NCBI GenBank assembly: GCA_910579655.1
Contig: CAJTVE010000014.1
Coordinates: forward strand, 1 to 54,445
Length of the DNA stretch: 54,445 nucleotides
Direction: 5' to 3'
DNA from: an uncultured Allobaculum sp.
GTDB lineage: Bacteria > Bacillota_I > Bacilli_A > Erysipelotrichales > Erysipelotrichaceae
In this document: one piece after another, positions 34,419 through 42,853 of the stretch
Layout: each line of letters begins with the position of its first letter
How positions within the stretch are numbered: the stretch's first letter is position 1
Program-made: the position numbers and the translations under genes
The notes under the pieces: generated by a model
The model's input: the letters and a program-made list of their open reading frames with translations, nothing else
Told to the model about the DNA's origin: nothing
The model's database searches: none

Positions 34419-34996
34419 TGTTTGGTGAACTTGTTACGCTGTTAATCACCTCTGTTCTGCTCAATAACGCCGTACTCAACCAGTTCTTAGGTCTGTGCCC
34501 ATTCATGGGTGTATCCCGTAAGAAATCCAGCGCCCTGGGTATGGGAATGGCTGTTGTCTTCGTTATCGTTGCAGCAGGTCTGGTTACCTATGCTCTGTAC
34601 TACCTTGTCCTTGTTCCATTAAAACTGGAATTCATGGACTTAGTTACTTTCATTCTGGTTATCGCCTCGCTTGTACAGCTGACTGAAATGTTCTTAAAGA
34701 AATCTTCACCAGCTCTGTACAAATCGTTAGGTGTATACCTGCCATTGATCACGACCAACTGCGTTGTCTTAAACGTCTGCCTGGTGAACATTTCTAACGG
34801 CTATGACTTCGCTCATATGCTGGTTTACACCATTGGGACTCCACTTGGCTTCGCCCTGGTTCTGTACATCTTCTCGGCGATTCGTGAACGTCTTGAAGTT
34901 GCAAACGTACCAGAAAGCTTCAAAGGCAACCCGGTCGCTCTGGTTGTCGCCGGACTGATGGCTATGGCATTCTCCGGACTGGCTGGAATTATTTAA
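34418..34996 (+). CDS. rnfA: Rnf complex subunit A
   Basis: A 192-aa RnfA/NqrE-family membrane subunit with six helices, including VLLNNAVLNQFLGLCPFMGVS and LPLITTNCVVLNVCLVNI, each with the conserved membrane cysteine that in the complex holds an intramembrane iron-sulfur centre with RnfE. The ribosome binding site is AAGGAGG within rnfE. Its stop codon overlaps by one base the start of the small Cys-rich gene. Confidence 0.95.
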   Translation: MFGELVTLLITSVLLNNAVLNQFLGLCPFMGVSRKKSSALGMGMAVVFVIVAAGLVTYALYYLVLVPLKLEFMDLVTFILVIASLVQLTEMFLKKSSPALYKSLGVYLPLITTNCVVLNVCLVNISNGYDFAHMLVYTIGTPLGFALVLYIFSAIRERLEVANVPESFKGNPVALVVAGLMAMAFSGLAGII

Positions 34997-35175
34997 TGGA
35001 TTTCACCCGTCTGATTCTGGCGATCCTGTTTTTTGGAGCGCTGGTGGGAATTTATATTTTCCTGTTTCTCAAAAACAGGCGCACCCCCAAACCAGAGGGA
35101 TGCGAAAACCTGAAGGCGGATTGCGACGGCTGTAAAGATATTTACTGCCCGAACCATCCAAAACAAGAAAGTTGA
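34996..35175 (+). CDS. Small Cys-rich single-span membrane protein in the rnf operon
   Basis: A 59-aa protein I do not recognise as an Rnf subunit. It starts at the TAATG junction with rnfA and ends 10 bases before rnfB. One membrane helix (residues 4-26, RLILAILFFGALVGIYIFLF) is followed by KNRR (cytoplasmic by the positive-inside rule) and a tail with four cysteines, C36, C43, C46 and C51 (CENLKADCDGCKDIYC). The layout, one helix plus Cys-rich cytoplasmic tail, is like FeoB-associated Cys-rich membrane proteins. It could bind iron-sulfur or zinc. Position inside the operon, tight coupling and the truncated RnfB suggest it is a working partner of the complex; that is inference. Confidence 0.75.
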   Translation: MDFTRLILAILFFGALVGIYIFLFLKNRRTPKPEGCENLKADCDGCKDIYCPNHPKQES

Positions 35176-35185
35176 GGTAGACAGA

Positions 35186-35491
35186 ATGCTGAGCGCAATT
35201 CTGATGATGTTAGTCCTTGGCGCACTTCTTGGTGCCGGCCTTGGAATTGCTGCGAAAGTCTTCCATGTTGAACCGGACAACCGTGTCGATTACGTTGCTA
35301 CTCATCTGCCAGGCTACAACTGTGGCGGATGCGGCTATCCTGGATGCTCTGGTTTTGCCGATGCCCTGGTCAGTGGTGACACTGACTCATGGCAGTGCAA
35401 ACCTTGCAAACCGGAGGCTAAAGCCGATATTATCGACTACCTGAAAAACACACCGGGTCCGGATGGAAAGACCATTACCGTAAGACCATAA
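35186..35491 (+). CDS. rnfB: Short RnfB (membrane anchor plus one Fe-S domain only)
   Basis: A 101-aa RnfB. It has the N-terminal hydrophobic segment (LSAILMMLVLGALLGAGLGIA) and the [4Fe-4S] domain YNCGGCGYPGCSGFADAL with C46, C49, C54 and C71 (plus C74). Proteobacterial RnfB is about 190 aa and clostridial/acetogen forms are 260-330 aa because of one or more 2[4Fe-4S] ferredoxin domains; those are entirely missing here. The gene ends with a normal stop, and a strong terminator follows 15 bases later, with no continuation in another frame, so this is not a frameshift. GAGGTAG precedes the ATG. How ferredoxin electrons enter this complex is therefore unclear. Confidence 0.93.
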   Translation: MLSAILMMLVLGALLGAGLGIAAKVFHVEPDNRVDYVATHLPGYNCGGCGYPGCSGFADALVSGDTDSWQCKPCKPEAKADIIDYLKNTPGPDGKTITVRP

Positions 35492-35505
35492 ACCCGAGAA
35501 CGGAC

Positions 35506-35546
35506 AAGCTTTCAAAGCTGGCTTTGGCCCTTTGAAAGCTTTTTAA
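35506..35546 (+). terminator. Terminator of the rnf operon
   Basis: AAGCTTTCAAAG and CTTTGAAAGCTT pair perfectly (12 bp) and run into TTTTAATT. Confidence 0.9.
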
Positions 35547-35872
35547 TTGGTCGGAAGTTTTCTTCGTTGTCACTTTCTTTTCTGTCGCTTACGATAAGGC
35601 CAGGAAGAAGTCCGTGACAGACCATTCAGCAAGAGTACAAGAGTACAAGAGTACAAGATGGTCCATCAAGACAAGCCTGCCGGATAGTCGATCAAGAAGG
35701 TCTGCCAGGCAAGGAACTGGCAATCTGCAAGTGAAAAGAAATTCTGTATTCTTTGGCGTACACAATCCGAAAACAGTAAGAGAGTCAAAAAGTATGCCAG
35801 AAAAATAAATTTTGGAAAATGATGAAATCAGAACACACTCGAACAACAGGAACAGACAATGGAGGGAATGCA
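35547..35872. other. Intergenic region with 8-bp tandem repeats
   Basis: About 325 bases between rnf and the phosphatase gene. The only feature seen is CAAGAGTA repeated three times plus a partial copy (35630-35658). Confidence 0.6.
35630..35658. repeat. 8-bp tandem repeat, 3.6 copies
   Basis: CAAGAGTA at 35630, 35638 and 35646, then CAAGA. It lies in non-coding DNA upstream of the PP2C gene. Confidence 0.9.
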
Positions 35873-36850
35873 ATGCTCAAAGCAGGAATTACCATGCAGG
35901 GAACTCTGCATGAACAATATGGAATCAAAAACCAGGATGCAATCCGGATTTTTGAGGCAGCCGGATTTACAGGCGTGATTGCCTGTGATGGCGTTTCACT
36001 CAAATCTGACTGGACCTTTTCAAACAGTGAACTGGCTGCAGCCTTAGTCAGCAAAGCCTCGCAGGCCTTTCTGGAAAACAGGCTGGATAAAAATCTGAAC
36101 CCGGACCATGTCTGTGACCAGATCCGGGATGCCTTTCTGTTTTCTCTGGCCGTACTAAAAGATGCCCTTGAACAAGCCGGAATTCCGTTTTTCGATTGTC
36201 AGACAACATTAATTATCGCCTTATACAAAGATGGTCTGCTTTATGGGGGGATTGCCGGGGATGGCGGGATTCTCTATCAGACAAAACTGCACAATTCAGG
36301 GACGATGATTACCCGTCTGAAGTCTTCTTCCAGCGTGTATCCCATTGGGGATACTGAAGAGTGGCGCTTTTTTATGGGGGGATCGAAAGAAGACCCGGTT
36401 GTCCGTTTTCTGGCAGCGACCGATGGCGTCTTTGATCAGCTCATTATTCCGTATGATGGCCTGCCTGCTGGCAACTATGCCCTCATCGACAAACTGTTCT
36501 CCATTGAAAATATCCCGGAAGACGAACAGGGAAGATGGCTGCAAGAACAGATTGAAGCCCTGGAAGGCCATGATGATAAGACGGTTGCGATTATCATGGA
36601 TACGGATCGTGAAGCGGAAATCAAAAAAGATGAGAGCAGGGATTTACAAGATCGCGACTTGAAAGATCGCGGCCTGGATTTGAAAGAACCAGGCAACACG
36701 ACGGATCGGGAAGCTGAGCCTGAAAATTCAGATCCTGAAAGTCCAGATCCTGAATGCTCAAAAAAGGACGACTCAGAAAAAGAGAATTCAGATCAGACTT
36801 GCACAGTTTCCAAACTCGATTCTGATCCAGAAAACAGCCCGGCAAAGTAG
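35873..36850 (+). CDS. PP2C-family protein phosphatase
   Basis: A 325-aa PP2C-like serine/threonine phosphatase. Metal-binding and family blocks are QYGIKNQDAIRIF, GVIACDGVSLKSD, LYGGIAGDGGILY, RFLAATDGVFDQ and GHDDKTVAIIMD (residues 1-250). After the domain a 75-residue hydrophilic tail rich in Asp, Glu and Lys contains short repeats (DLQDRDLKDRGLDLK, ENSDPESPDPE). The start at 35873 has GGAGGG upstream. No matching Ser/Thr kinase is in the window; a hairpin terminator follows, so it seems monocistronic. Confidence 0.85.
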   Translation: MLKAGITMQGTLHEQYGIKNQDAIRIFEAAGFTGVIACDGVSLKSDWTFSNSELAAALVSKASQAFLENRLDKNLNPDHVCDQIRDAFLFSLAVLKDALEQAGIPFFDCQTTLIIALYKDGLLYGGIAGDGGILYQTKLHNSGTMITRLKSSSSVYPIGDTEEWRFFMGGSKEDPVVRFLAATDGVFDQLIIPYDGLPAGNYALIDKLFSIENIPEDEQGRWLQEQIEALEGHDDKTVAIIMDTDREAEIKKDESRDLQDRDLKDRGLDLKEPGNTTDREAEPENSDPESPDPECSKKDDSEKENSDQTCTVSKLDSDPENSPAK

Positions 36851-36918
36851 AAAAGGATTGCCTGCAATCATCCAGTCTGCATCCTGAAATGATTTTAAAA
36901 TTGCAAAAACAAAGCGAA

Positions 36919-36970
36919 AACCCGCATTCCTAAGCCAACTGTATGGCGAAAAATGCGGGTTCTTTTCTTT
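36919..36970 (+). terminator. Terminator after the PP2C gene
   Basis: AACCCGCATT and AATGCGGGTT pair perfectly (10 bp) with an inner GCCA/TGGC, followed by CTTTTCTTTTTC. Confidence 0.85.
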
Positions 36971-36986
36971 TTCTTTCAGAAAGCTC

Positions 36987-36992
36987 TATAAT
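36987..36992 (+). promoter_or_regulatory. Candidate -10 of glyS
   Basis: A perfect TATAAT, 65 bases before the glyS start. The sequence 17 bases upstream (TTTCTT) is only a poor -35. Confidence 0.4.
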
Positions 36993-37056
36993 ATATCGAT
37001 CAGGCGCCAGCAAGCTGTCGAAATGGCGCAAAAAATAAAAGACTGGAGAGGGAACA

Positions 37057-38442
37057 ATGAGTTACTTAAGTTTTAACGATATTGTAGCACATATGAAGAA
37101 CTATGGATTTGTTTACCAGGGTTCTGAAATTTATGGCGGCCTTGCCAATACTTGGGATTTCGGTCCGCTTGGCATTGAGCTGAAAAACAACATTAAAAAT
37201 GCCTGGTGGAAAAGATTCATTCAGGAACAGCCTGAAAACGTCGGCATTCAGAGTGCGATTTTGATGAATCCACAAGTCTGGGTGGCTTCTGGCCATGTCG
37301 GCGGTTTTTCTGACCCGCTGATGGACTGCAAAGAATGCAAAACCAGATTCCGTGCCGATACCTTAATTGAAGAGGCAACGGATGGCCAAGTCGTACCTGC
37401 TGGCTGGACCAACCAGGAAATGGAAACTTACATTGACGAACACGATATCGTCTGCCCCAACTGCGGCAAGAAAAACTTTACACCAATCCGTCAGTTCAAC
37501 CTGATGTTCAAAACCTTCCAGGGGGTTACTGAAGAAGCGAAAAACGAAATCTATCTGCGCCCGGAAACGGCTCAGGGTATTTTCGTCAACTTTAAAAATG
37601 TACAGCGCACTATGCGTAAAAAGCTGCCATTTGGCGTCGGACAGATTGGTAAATCTTTCCGTAACGAAATCACTCCGGGCAACTTCATTTTCAGAACTCG
37701 TGAATTCGAACAGATGGAACTGGAATTTTTCTGCAAACCAGACACCGATTTAGAATGGTTCAAAAAACTGGAAGGGATGTGTGAACAGTTCTTATATGAC
37801 CTGGGCCTGCACAAAGACCGCCTGCGTTTAAGAGCCCATGAACAGGAAGAACTGGCGCACTACTCCAAGGCGACAACCGATATTGAATACCTGTTTGGCG
37901 ATCCGATTGGCTGGGGCGAATTGTGGGGAATTGCTGACCGTACAGACTTTGATTTGAAATCACACCAGACAACTTCCAAACAGTCGCTGGAATACTTCGA
38001 TCAGGAAACCAACTCCAAATACATTCCGTATGTCATTGAACCATCCGTTGGTGTTGAACGTCTGATTCTGGCTGTTATGTCCCAGGCTCTTGCAGAAGAA
38101 AAAATCAGCGACAAGGATACCCGCACGGTTTTACGTCTCCACCCATACCTTGCTCCTTACAAAGCGGCCATTCTGCCTTTAAGCAAAAAACTGGCTGAAC
38201 CAGCTGAAGCGCTGTACCGCTCTTTAGCAAAATCGTTCAACGTGACTTACGATGATGCCCAGACCATCGGAAAACGCTATCGTCGCCAGGATGCCATTGG
38301 CACCCCATTCTGCATTACCATTGACTTTGAAACGGAAAACGATGGCTGCGTAACGGTACGGGAACGGGATTCCATGGAACAGGTTCGTCTGCCAATCACT
38401 GAACTTGAAAACTACCTGGCCCAGCGTGTCAGCTTCCAGTAA
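37057..38442 (+). CDS. glyS: Glycyl-tRNA synthetase (alpha2 type)
   Basis: A 461-aa class II synthetase of the homodimeric type. Motifs include FVYQGSEIYGGLANTWDFGPLG, the zinc-like CKECKTRF...CPNCGKK, RPETAQGIFVNF (motif 2 region), FRNEITPGNFIFRTREFEQMELEFF and EPSVGVERL (motif 3). GGAGAGGG precedes the ATG. It opens the glyS-dnaG-rpoD series that matches the Bacillus order. No glycine T-box is visible in front. Confidence 0.96.
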   Translation: MSYLSFNDIVAHMKNYGFVYQGSEIYGGLANTWDFGPLGIELKNNIKNAWWKRFIQEQPENVGIQSAILMNPQVWVASGHVGGFSDPLMDCKECKTRFRADTLIEEATDGQVVPAGWTNQEMETYIDEHDIVCPNCGKKNFTPIRQFNLMFKTFQGVTEEAKNEIYLRPETAQGIFVNFKNVQRTMRKKLPFGVGQIGKSFRNEITPGNFIFRTREFEQMELEFFCKPDTDLEWFKKLEGMCEQFLYDLGLHKDRLRLRAHEQEELAHYSKATTDIEYLFGDPIGWGELWGIADRTDFDLKSHQTTSKQSLEYFDQETNSKYIPYVIEPSVGVERLILAVMSQALAEEKISDKDTRTVLRLHPYLAPYKAAILPLSKKLAEPAEALYRSLAKSFNVTYDDAQTIGKRYRRQDAIGTPFCITIDFETENDGCVTVRERDSMEQVRLPITELENYLAQRVSFQ

Positions 38443-38501
38443 TTTGACTCGACTTGTCAAATGAACACATCTGGCTATTGAAATACAAAGGGGGTGCCAG
38501 G

Positions 38502-40265
38502 ATGCGGATTCCTGAAGCAGATGTTCAGGCGATCAAGGAAAAAGCGGATATCGTTGAGATCATTTCGCAATATCTGCCCCTCGAAAAACAGGGAAAGGAA
38601 TATGTCGGGGTCTGTCCTTTCCATGATGACCACTCGCCATCCATGCGGGTTTCCCCCGACAAGCAGATTTTTAAGTGCTTTGCCTGCGGAGCCGGCGGCG
38701 ATGCGATCGGTTTCGTTTCGAAATATGAAAAGATTTCGTTTGTCGATGCCGTAGCCAAAGTGGCTGCCAGGATTCACTATCCTTTGCAGATTGAACAGGC
38801 AGCCCCGGCTGCCCCAGACCCAAACAAGCCACTCTATGATGCGCTGGATCTGTTTACCGCCTATGGCCGCTATGAGCTTGCCAGCAAAGACGGACAGGCA
38901 GCCAGAAATTATCTGGTTTCCCGCAAATTTAACAAACAGATCCTGGATACCTTCCAGATTGGCTATGCCCCATCGTTCAACATGGTCAGCGAGTATTTAC
39001 AGGCCCGCTTTCCAAATCCAGCCCCACTAGAAAAAGTGGGACTGATTCAGGTGGGAACGGATCGGATTGTTCCTTGCTTTCATGATCGGATTCTCATTCC
39101 GATCCATGATGCCAAAGGAAATCCCGTCGGGTATACGGCAAGAATCGTTCCGCCCGGCAACAGCGGGGCAAAATATGTCAACACAAGCAACAGTGTGCTC
39201 TACCAGAAGAGCAACCTGATTTTCAACTACCATCGAGCTGCCAGAACAGCCCATAAAGCCGGGCGTGTCATCCTTTGTGAGGGAGCAATGGATGTTCTGG
39301 GCCTGGCGAAAGCTGGCATTTCTGAAGGCATTGCCAACTTAGGAACGGCCTGCACGGATGAACAGTTAAACCTGATTGCCAGATTGCGCGTTCCGGTTGT
39401 GGTTTTCTACGATCAGGATGCCGCCGGACAGAAGGCAGCGTATAAATTCGGCCGCAAAGCGATGGCTGCGGGCATCCGTTTTTCCATCGTTTCGCAAAAG
39501 GAAGCCAAAGACCCGGATGATATTTTTATCCAGAAAGGCGCCGAGGCTGTCCATCAGGCCGTTGACAATACCATTTCGTTTGCCCAGTTCTGTCTGGAGT
39601 ATCTTCAGACGGAATACAACCTGGACAACTATGAAGATAAAAAACACTATGCCAGAGAAATGGAGGGCATCATCCGCGCTTCGCTTGAGCAGTTTGAACA
39701 GCCTGTTCTTTTCAGTAAACTGCAGCAGCTGACTGGATTCAGCTTTGAAGCCAATCCATCACCCCGGCGCTCGTATTCTTCCAAAAAGAGTCAGATGCGC
39801 CCTGCCATTCCTTTGCAGACTCTCCCTGCGGCTCAGGGCCGGCTTCAGGCTGAAAAAGCCGTCCTGTGGTCCATGCTCAATGATGAAAACTATATCCGGC
39901 AATACCAGAATGAAGTTGGCGTATTTGCCAATGAGGATTGCCAGAAACTGGCTTTATATATTCAAAGCGCCTATCAGAACCATCGGCAGATCGATCCGGT
40001 GGAGCTGTTTTCGATTATTGAAGAAGAAAGTGTCCGCGGCTTACTTGCGGAACTTGCGGAGTGGCCAGATTATTCTGAGTCCACACATGGTCTGTTTTCA
40101 GAATCGGTCGTCAAAATCAAATATGAATTTATCAGTCATCAGATTGACGAGCTGAACAGGAAAATGAAAACGGTTCAGAATATGAGTGATATGAAGACCC
40201 TCATGAATCAGAAAAGAGAACTGATCGCCCGCAGAAATAGCCTGAAATCACGAAAGGTGGTCTGA
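38502..40265 (+). CDS. dnaG: DNA primase
   Basis: A 587-aa primase making RNA primers at replication forks. The N-terminal CHC2 zinc finger is VCPFHDDHSPSMRVSPD...CFACG; the Toprim catalytic core carries VILCEGAMDVLGLAKAG and VVVFYDQDAAGQKAAYKFG, and the C-terminal helicase-binding domain follows. The start MRIPEADVQ at 38502 has GGGGGTG upstream; a TTG further 5' lacks support. Its stop lies one base before the rpoD start, the classic macromolecular-synthesis pairing. Confidence 0.96.
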   Translation: MRIPEADVQAIKEKADIVEIISQYLPLEKQGKEYVGVCPFHDDHSPSMRVSPDKQIFKCFACGAGGDAIGFVSKYEKISFVDAVAKVAARIHYPLQIEQAAPAAPDPNKPLYDALDLFTAYGRYELASKDGQAARNYLVSRKFNKQILDTFQIGYAPSFNMVSEYLQARFPNPAPLEKVGLIQVGTDRIVPCFHDRILIPIHDAKGNPVGYTARIVPPGNSGAKYVNTSNSVLYQKSNLIFNYHRAARTAHKAGRVILCEGAMDVLGLAKAGISEGIANLGTACTDEQLNLIARLRVPVVVFYDQDAAGQKAAYKFGRKAMAAGIRFSIVSQKEAKDPDDIFIQKGAEAVHQAVDNTISFAQFCLEYLQTEYNLDNYEDKKHYAREMEGIIRASLEQFEQPVLFSKLQQLTGFSFEANPSPRRSYSSKKSQMRPAIPLQTLPAAQGRLQAEKAVLWSMLNDENYIRQYQNEVGVFANEDCQKLALYIQSAYQNHRQIDPVELFSIIEEESVRGLLAELAEWPDYSESTHGLFSESVVKIKYEFISHQIDELNRKMKTVQNMSDMKTLMNQKRELIARRNSLKSRKVV

Positions 40266-40266
40266 C

Positions 40267-41436
40267 ATGGCTGAGAATAAACTTAAATTCACTTCGGCAG
40301 ACGAAGTTAAAACATATCTGAAAAACTGTGCAGAAGAAGGAAATGAAATCTCACTCGATGATCTTCCTGACATGATCTCTGATCTTCGTCTTTCGGACGA
40401 GGAAAGTGAGGATCTGCTCGAATGGATCAAAGAAGAACAGCTGTTTTCCGAGTCAGATGATGAGGAATTTGAGGATTTATCCGAAGAGATTGAGGAAGAG
40501 TCCCTGGAAGAAAACGAAGACAGTCTCGAGGGTGAAGATGAGGATGGCGTAGCCAGCCAGATTCTTGAACTCGAACGTTCGTTTTCTGAAGGGGCTAAAA
40601 ATAAAACCAGTGACCCGGTCAAAATGTATCTGCGTGAAATTGGCCGGATTCCACTGTTAAATGCCGAACAGGAAAAAACGGCGGCCAAGGCCTACATGGA
40701 AGGAAGCAAAGAAGCCAAAGATCTTTTGATCAACTCCAACCTGCGTCTTGTTGTTTCTATCGCCAAAAAATATGTTGGACGCGGTCTTCCATTCCTGGAT
40801 CTGATTCAGGAAGGCAACTGCGGTCTGATTAAAGCCGTTGAAAAGTTCGACTATACCAAAGGCTTTAAATTTTCTACTTATGCAACGTGGTGGATTCGCC
40901 AGTCCATCACCCGTGCAATTGCGGACCAGGCCAAAACGATCCGTATTCCGGTGCATATGACTGAAACCATCAACAAGCTGACCCGGATTCAGCGCCAGCT
41001 GATCCAGGATCTTGGGCGTGATCCTCTGCCTGAGGAAATCGCGGAAAAGATGGATGGCATGAAAGCGGAACGTGTCCGCGAAATTCAGCGGATCGCCCTG
41101 GATCCAGTCAGCCTGGAAACCCCGATTGGTGAAGAAGATGACTCTCATCTTGGTGACTTTATCGAAGATAAGACGTCCGTCTCGCCATCGGATTATACAA
41201 GCAGCCAGCTGCTCAAAGACGAAATCGCACTGGCTTTAAATACGCTGACTGCCCGTGAAGAACAGGTTCTTCAGCTGCGTTATGGTCTGCTCGATGGCAA
41301 GACCCGCACGCTTGAAGAAGTCGGCCGCGAATTTGAAGTCACTCGTGAGCGGATCCGTCAGATCGAAGCCAAAGCTCTTCGCAAACTGCGTAACCCGACC
41401 CGCTCGAAACGTCTCAAAGATTTCGTCAAACCATAA
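40267..41436 (+). CDS. rpoD: Primary sigma factor
   Basis: A 389-aa housekeeping sigma-70. Region 1.1 is short and very acidic (EESEDLLEWIKEEQLFSESD through EGEDEDG). Regions 1.2-2 (DPVKMYLREIGRIPLL, GLPFLDLIQEGNCGLIKAVEKFDYTKGFKFSTYATWWIRQ), region 3 and region 4 (LTAREEQVLQLRYGLLDG, TLEEVGREFEVTRERIRQIEAKALRKLR) are all present. GAAAGGTGG precedes the ATG and overlaps the end of dnaG. Confidence 0.97.
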   Translation: MAENKLKFTSADEVKTYLKNCAEEGNEISLDDLPDMISDLRLSDEESEDLLEWIKEEQLFSESDDEEFEDLSEEIEEESLEENEDSLEGEDEDGVASQILELERSFSEGAKNKTSDPVKMYLREIGRIPLLNAEQEKTAAKAYMEGSKEAKDLLINSNLRLVVSIAKKYVGRGLPFLDLIQEGNCGLIKAVEKFDYTKGFKFSTYATWWIRQSITRAIADQAKTIRIPVHMTETINKLTRIQRQLIQDLGRDPLPEEIAEKMDGMKAERVREIQRIALDPVSLETPIGEEDDSHLGDFIEDKTSVSPSDYTSSQLLKDEIALALNTLTAREEQVLQLRYGLLDGKTRTLEEVGREFEVTRERIRQIEAKALRKLRNPTRSKRLKDFVKP

Positions 41437-41462
41437 ACACAAACCAGAATCATTGAAACGTA

Positions 41463-41500
41463 GATAGTCAGACTCTGAAAAACAGAGCCTGACTATCTTT
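41463..41500 (+). terminator. Terminator after rpoD
   Basis: ATAGTCAG-A-CTCTG and CAGAG-C-CTGACTAT form a long stem with one mismatch and an AAAAA loop, followed by CTTTC. Confidence 0.8.
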
Positions 41501-41530
41501 CATTAAGCCCAAAGAGCAAACGAAAAGGAG

Positions 41531-41579
41531 CGGAAGAAACTGGAGATTGAGAGATTTAACCTCTCAATATGTTTCCGTT
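41531..41579 (+). other. Structured leader upstream of trmK
   Basis: The inner hairpin ATTGAGAG/CTCTCAAT (41546-41568) is enclosed by AAAC/GTTT and GGAA/TTCC pairs, giving an almost continuous stem. It sits 20-70 bases before the start of trmK. It may be a 5' stabiliser or a regulatory RNA fold; no riboswitch class was recognised. Confidence 0.45.
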
Positions 41580-41605
41580 TCAATCCGTTCTCATCAAGAT
41601 TGGAT

Positions 41606-42301
41606 ATGAGTACCATGGATATTTCAAAACGACTGAAGAAAATTGCTTCTTTGGCAGACGAAAGCGTGATCGCGGATATTGGATGCGATCACGCTCTTGT
41701 TTGTATTGAAGCCTTAAACCAACACCACGTACAAAAAGCATACGCCTGCGATTTGCGTCCCGGCCCTTTAGAACAGGCCAGAATCAATATTGCCGCCCAG
41801 TCGCTGTCGGACCGTATTTTCACCCGCCTGGAAAGCGGCATTCATAATCTGCCCGATGATACCAGGCAGATTCTCATCTGCGGCATGGGCGGCCGGTTGA
41901 TCGAACAGATCCTGACTGACGATCCCATTGGGGACAATGTGCAAAGCATGCTGCTCTCGCCGCACAAAGATGCTGCCCATCTGCGCCAGTTTCTGATCGA
42001 ACAGGGCTGGCGGATTGAAAAAGAATGGATGGTCGAAGATGGTCATTTCTATCCGATCCTGAAAGTTGTCCGCCAGACACCAGCCGATTCACTCAGCAAG
42101 GAAAATCTGCTCAAAGACCAGGAAAGCTTGCTGCTTGGCTTTAATCCGACAGTCGACGAAGACTATCTTCGCTTTCTGGACTGGCAGACAGAACTCTGGA
42201 CCAACATTGCCGCCAAGATTCCCGATCCTGCTGCCAAGCAGACTTTGCTTGACCAGATTCAGCTTGCCAATCATCGCAAAGCATCCCTGCAAGACAAGTA
42301 A
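41606..42301 (+). CDS. trmK: tRNA (adenine22-N1)-methyltransferase
   Basis: A 231-aa SAM-dependent methyltransferase of the TrmK (YqfN) family that modifies A22 of tRNA. SAM-binding VIADIGCDHALVCIEAL and the ICGMGGRLIEQIL motif are clear, with a C-terminal helical domain. I place the start at ATG 41606; TTG 41600 and ATG 41615 are alternatives and none has a strong ribosome binding site. The position after dnaG-rpoD matches Bacillus yqfN. The usual neighbour yqfO (NIF3-like) is not between it and ispH. Confidence 0.9.
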   Translation: MSTMDISKRLKKIASLADESVIADIGCDHALVCIEALNQHHVQKAYACDLRPGPLEQARINIAAQSLSDRIFTRLESGIHNLPDDTRQILICGMGGRLIEQILTDDPIGDNVQSMLLSPHKDAAHLRQFLIEQGWRIEKEWMVEDGHFYPILKVVRQTPADSLSKENLLKDQESLLLGFNPTVDEDYLRFLDWQTELWTNIAAKIPDPAAKQTLLDQIQLANHRKASLQDK

Positions 42302-42384
42302 GTTCTAGACCACCCAGCGCAAATACCCGGAATCTGTCTCGATTCAAATCTGTGCTGCCCTGAAAGCCAATTCAGAAAGCCCGC

Positions 42385-42434
42385 AAAGGCCGTCAGCCCT
42401 TTTCACCTGGCCCAAAATCCGGACGGCCTTTTTT
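42385..42434 (+). terminator. Terminator after trmK
   Basis: AAAGGCCGTC (42385-42394) and GACGGCCTTT (42422-42431) pair perfectly and run into a T-tract. Confidence 0.85.
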
Positions 42435-42853
42435 ACGGTCAGCCGCTTATGGAATAATGCCGGACGGGCATCGAAAAGATCGAAAAGCAGGCTTTGCCAA
42501 ATAAAAAGCTGAAAAGTCAGGGAGGAGCAGCTAAAGACTTCGAAAGGTTCAGGGTTTAAATTGACAAGGACTGAACCTTTTGCGGTATTCTTAACATAAC
42601 GTTCGGTCAAGCAACATCTCTGAAAGCTGGCCAGCGTCCCTTTATTTTGATCAGACGAAAACTAGAAGCGTGAGCGAAAAGGTTCATTGCCTTCGTATGG
42701 ATTTCGTTTTATTTCGTCTGTCTGACTGGAAGCCGATAGACATTCTGGACGAAGCTTCAAAGACAGACGTTTCATTTTCAGGCCTTATGGCTTAGAAAAA
42801 TTCATTTTTCAAACTCTTGATTCATTTTGAATACAGAAAGAAAGCAGGAACAA
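42435..42853. other. Intergenic leader region of rho
   Basis: About 420 bases. It has AAAGGTTCAG/CTGAACCTTT (42543-42552 and 42571-42580), whose loop holds TTGACA (42561-42566), a possible -35 for TATTCT (42586-42591, spacer 19). AAAGGTTCA recurs at 42679-42687. A long transcribed leader would fit autoregulation of rho by termination, which is inference. Confidence 0.45.
42543..42591 (+). promoter_or_regulatory. Inverted repeat overlapping candidate rho promoter
   Basis: The perfect 10-bp arms AAAGGTTCAG and CTGAACCTTT enclose TTGACA; TATTCT lies 19 bases after it. This could be a promoter masked by a repressor site or a DNA/RNA hairpin. The spacer is longer than ideal. Confidence 0.4.

Noticed and set aside
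35186..35491. RnfB shortened by a frameshift
   Set aside because: No ferredoxin-like sequence is present in any frame after the stop; a perfect terminator follows 15 bases later.
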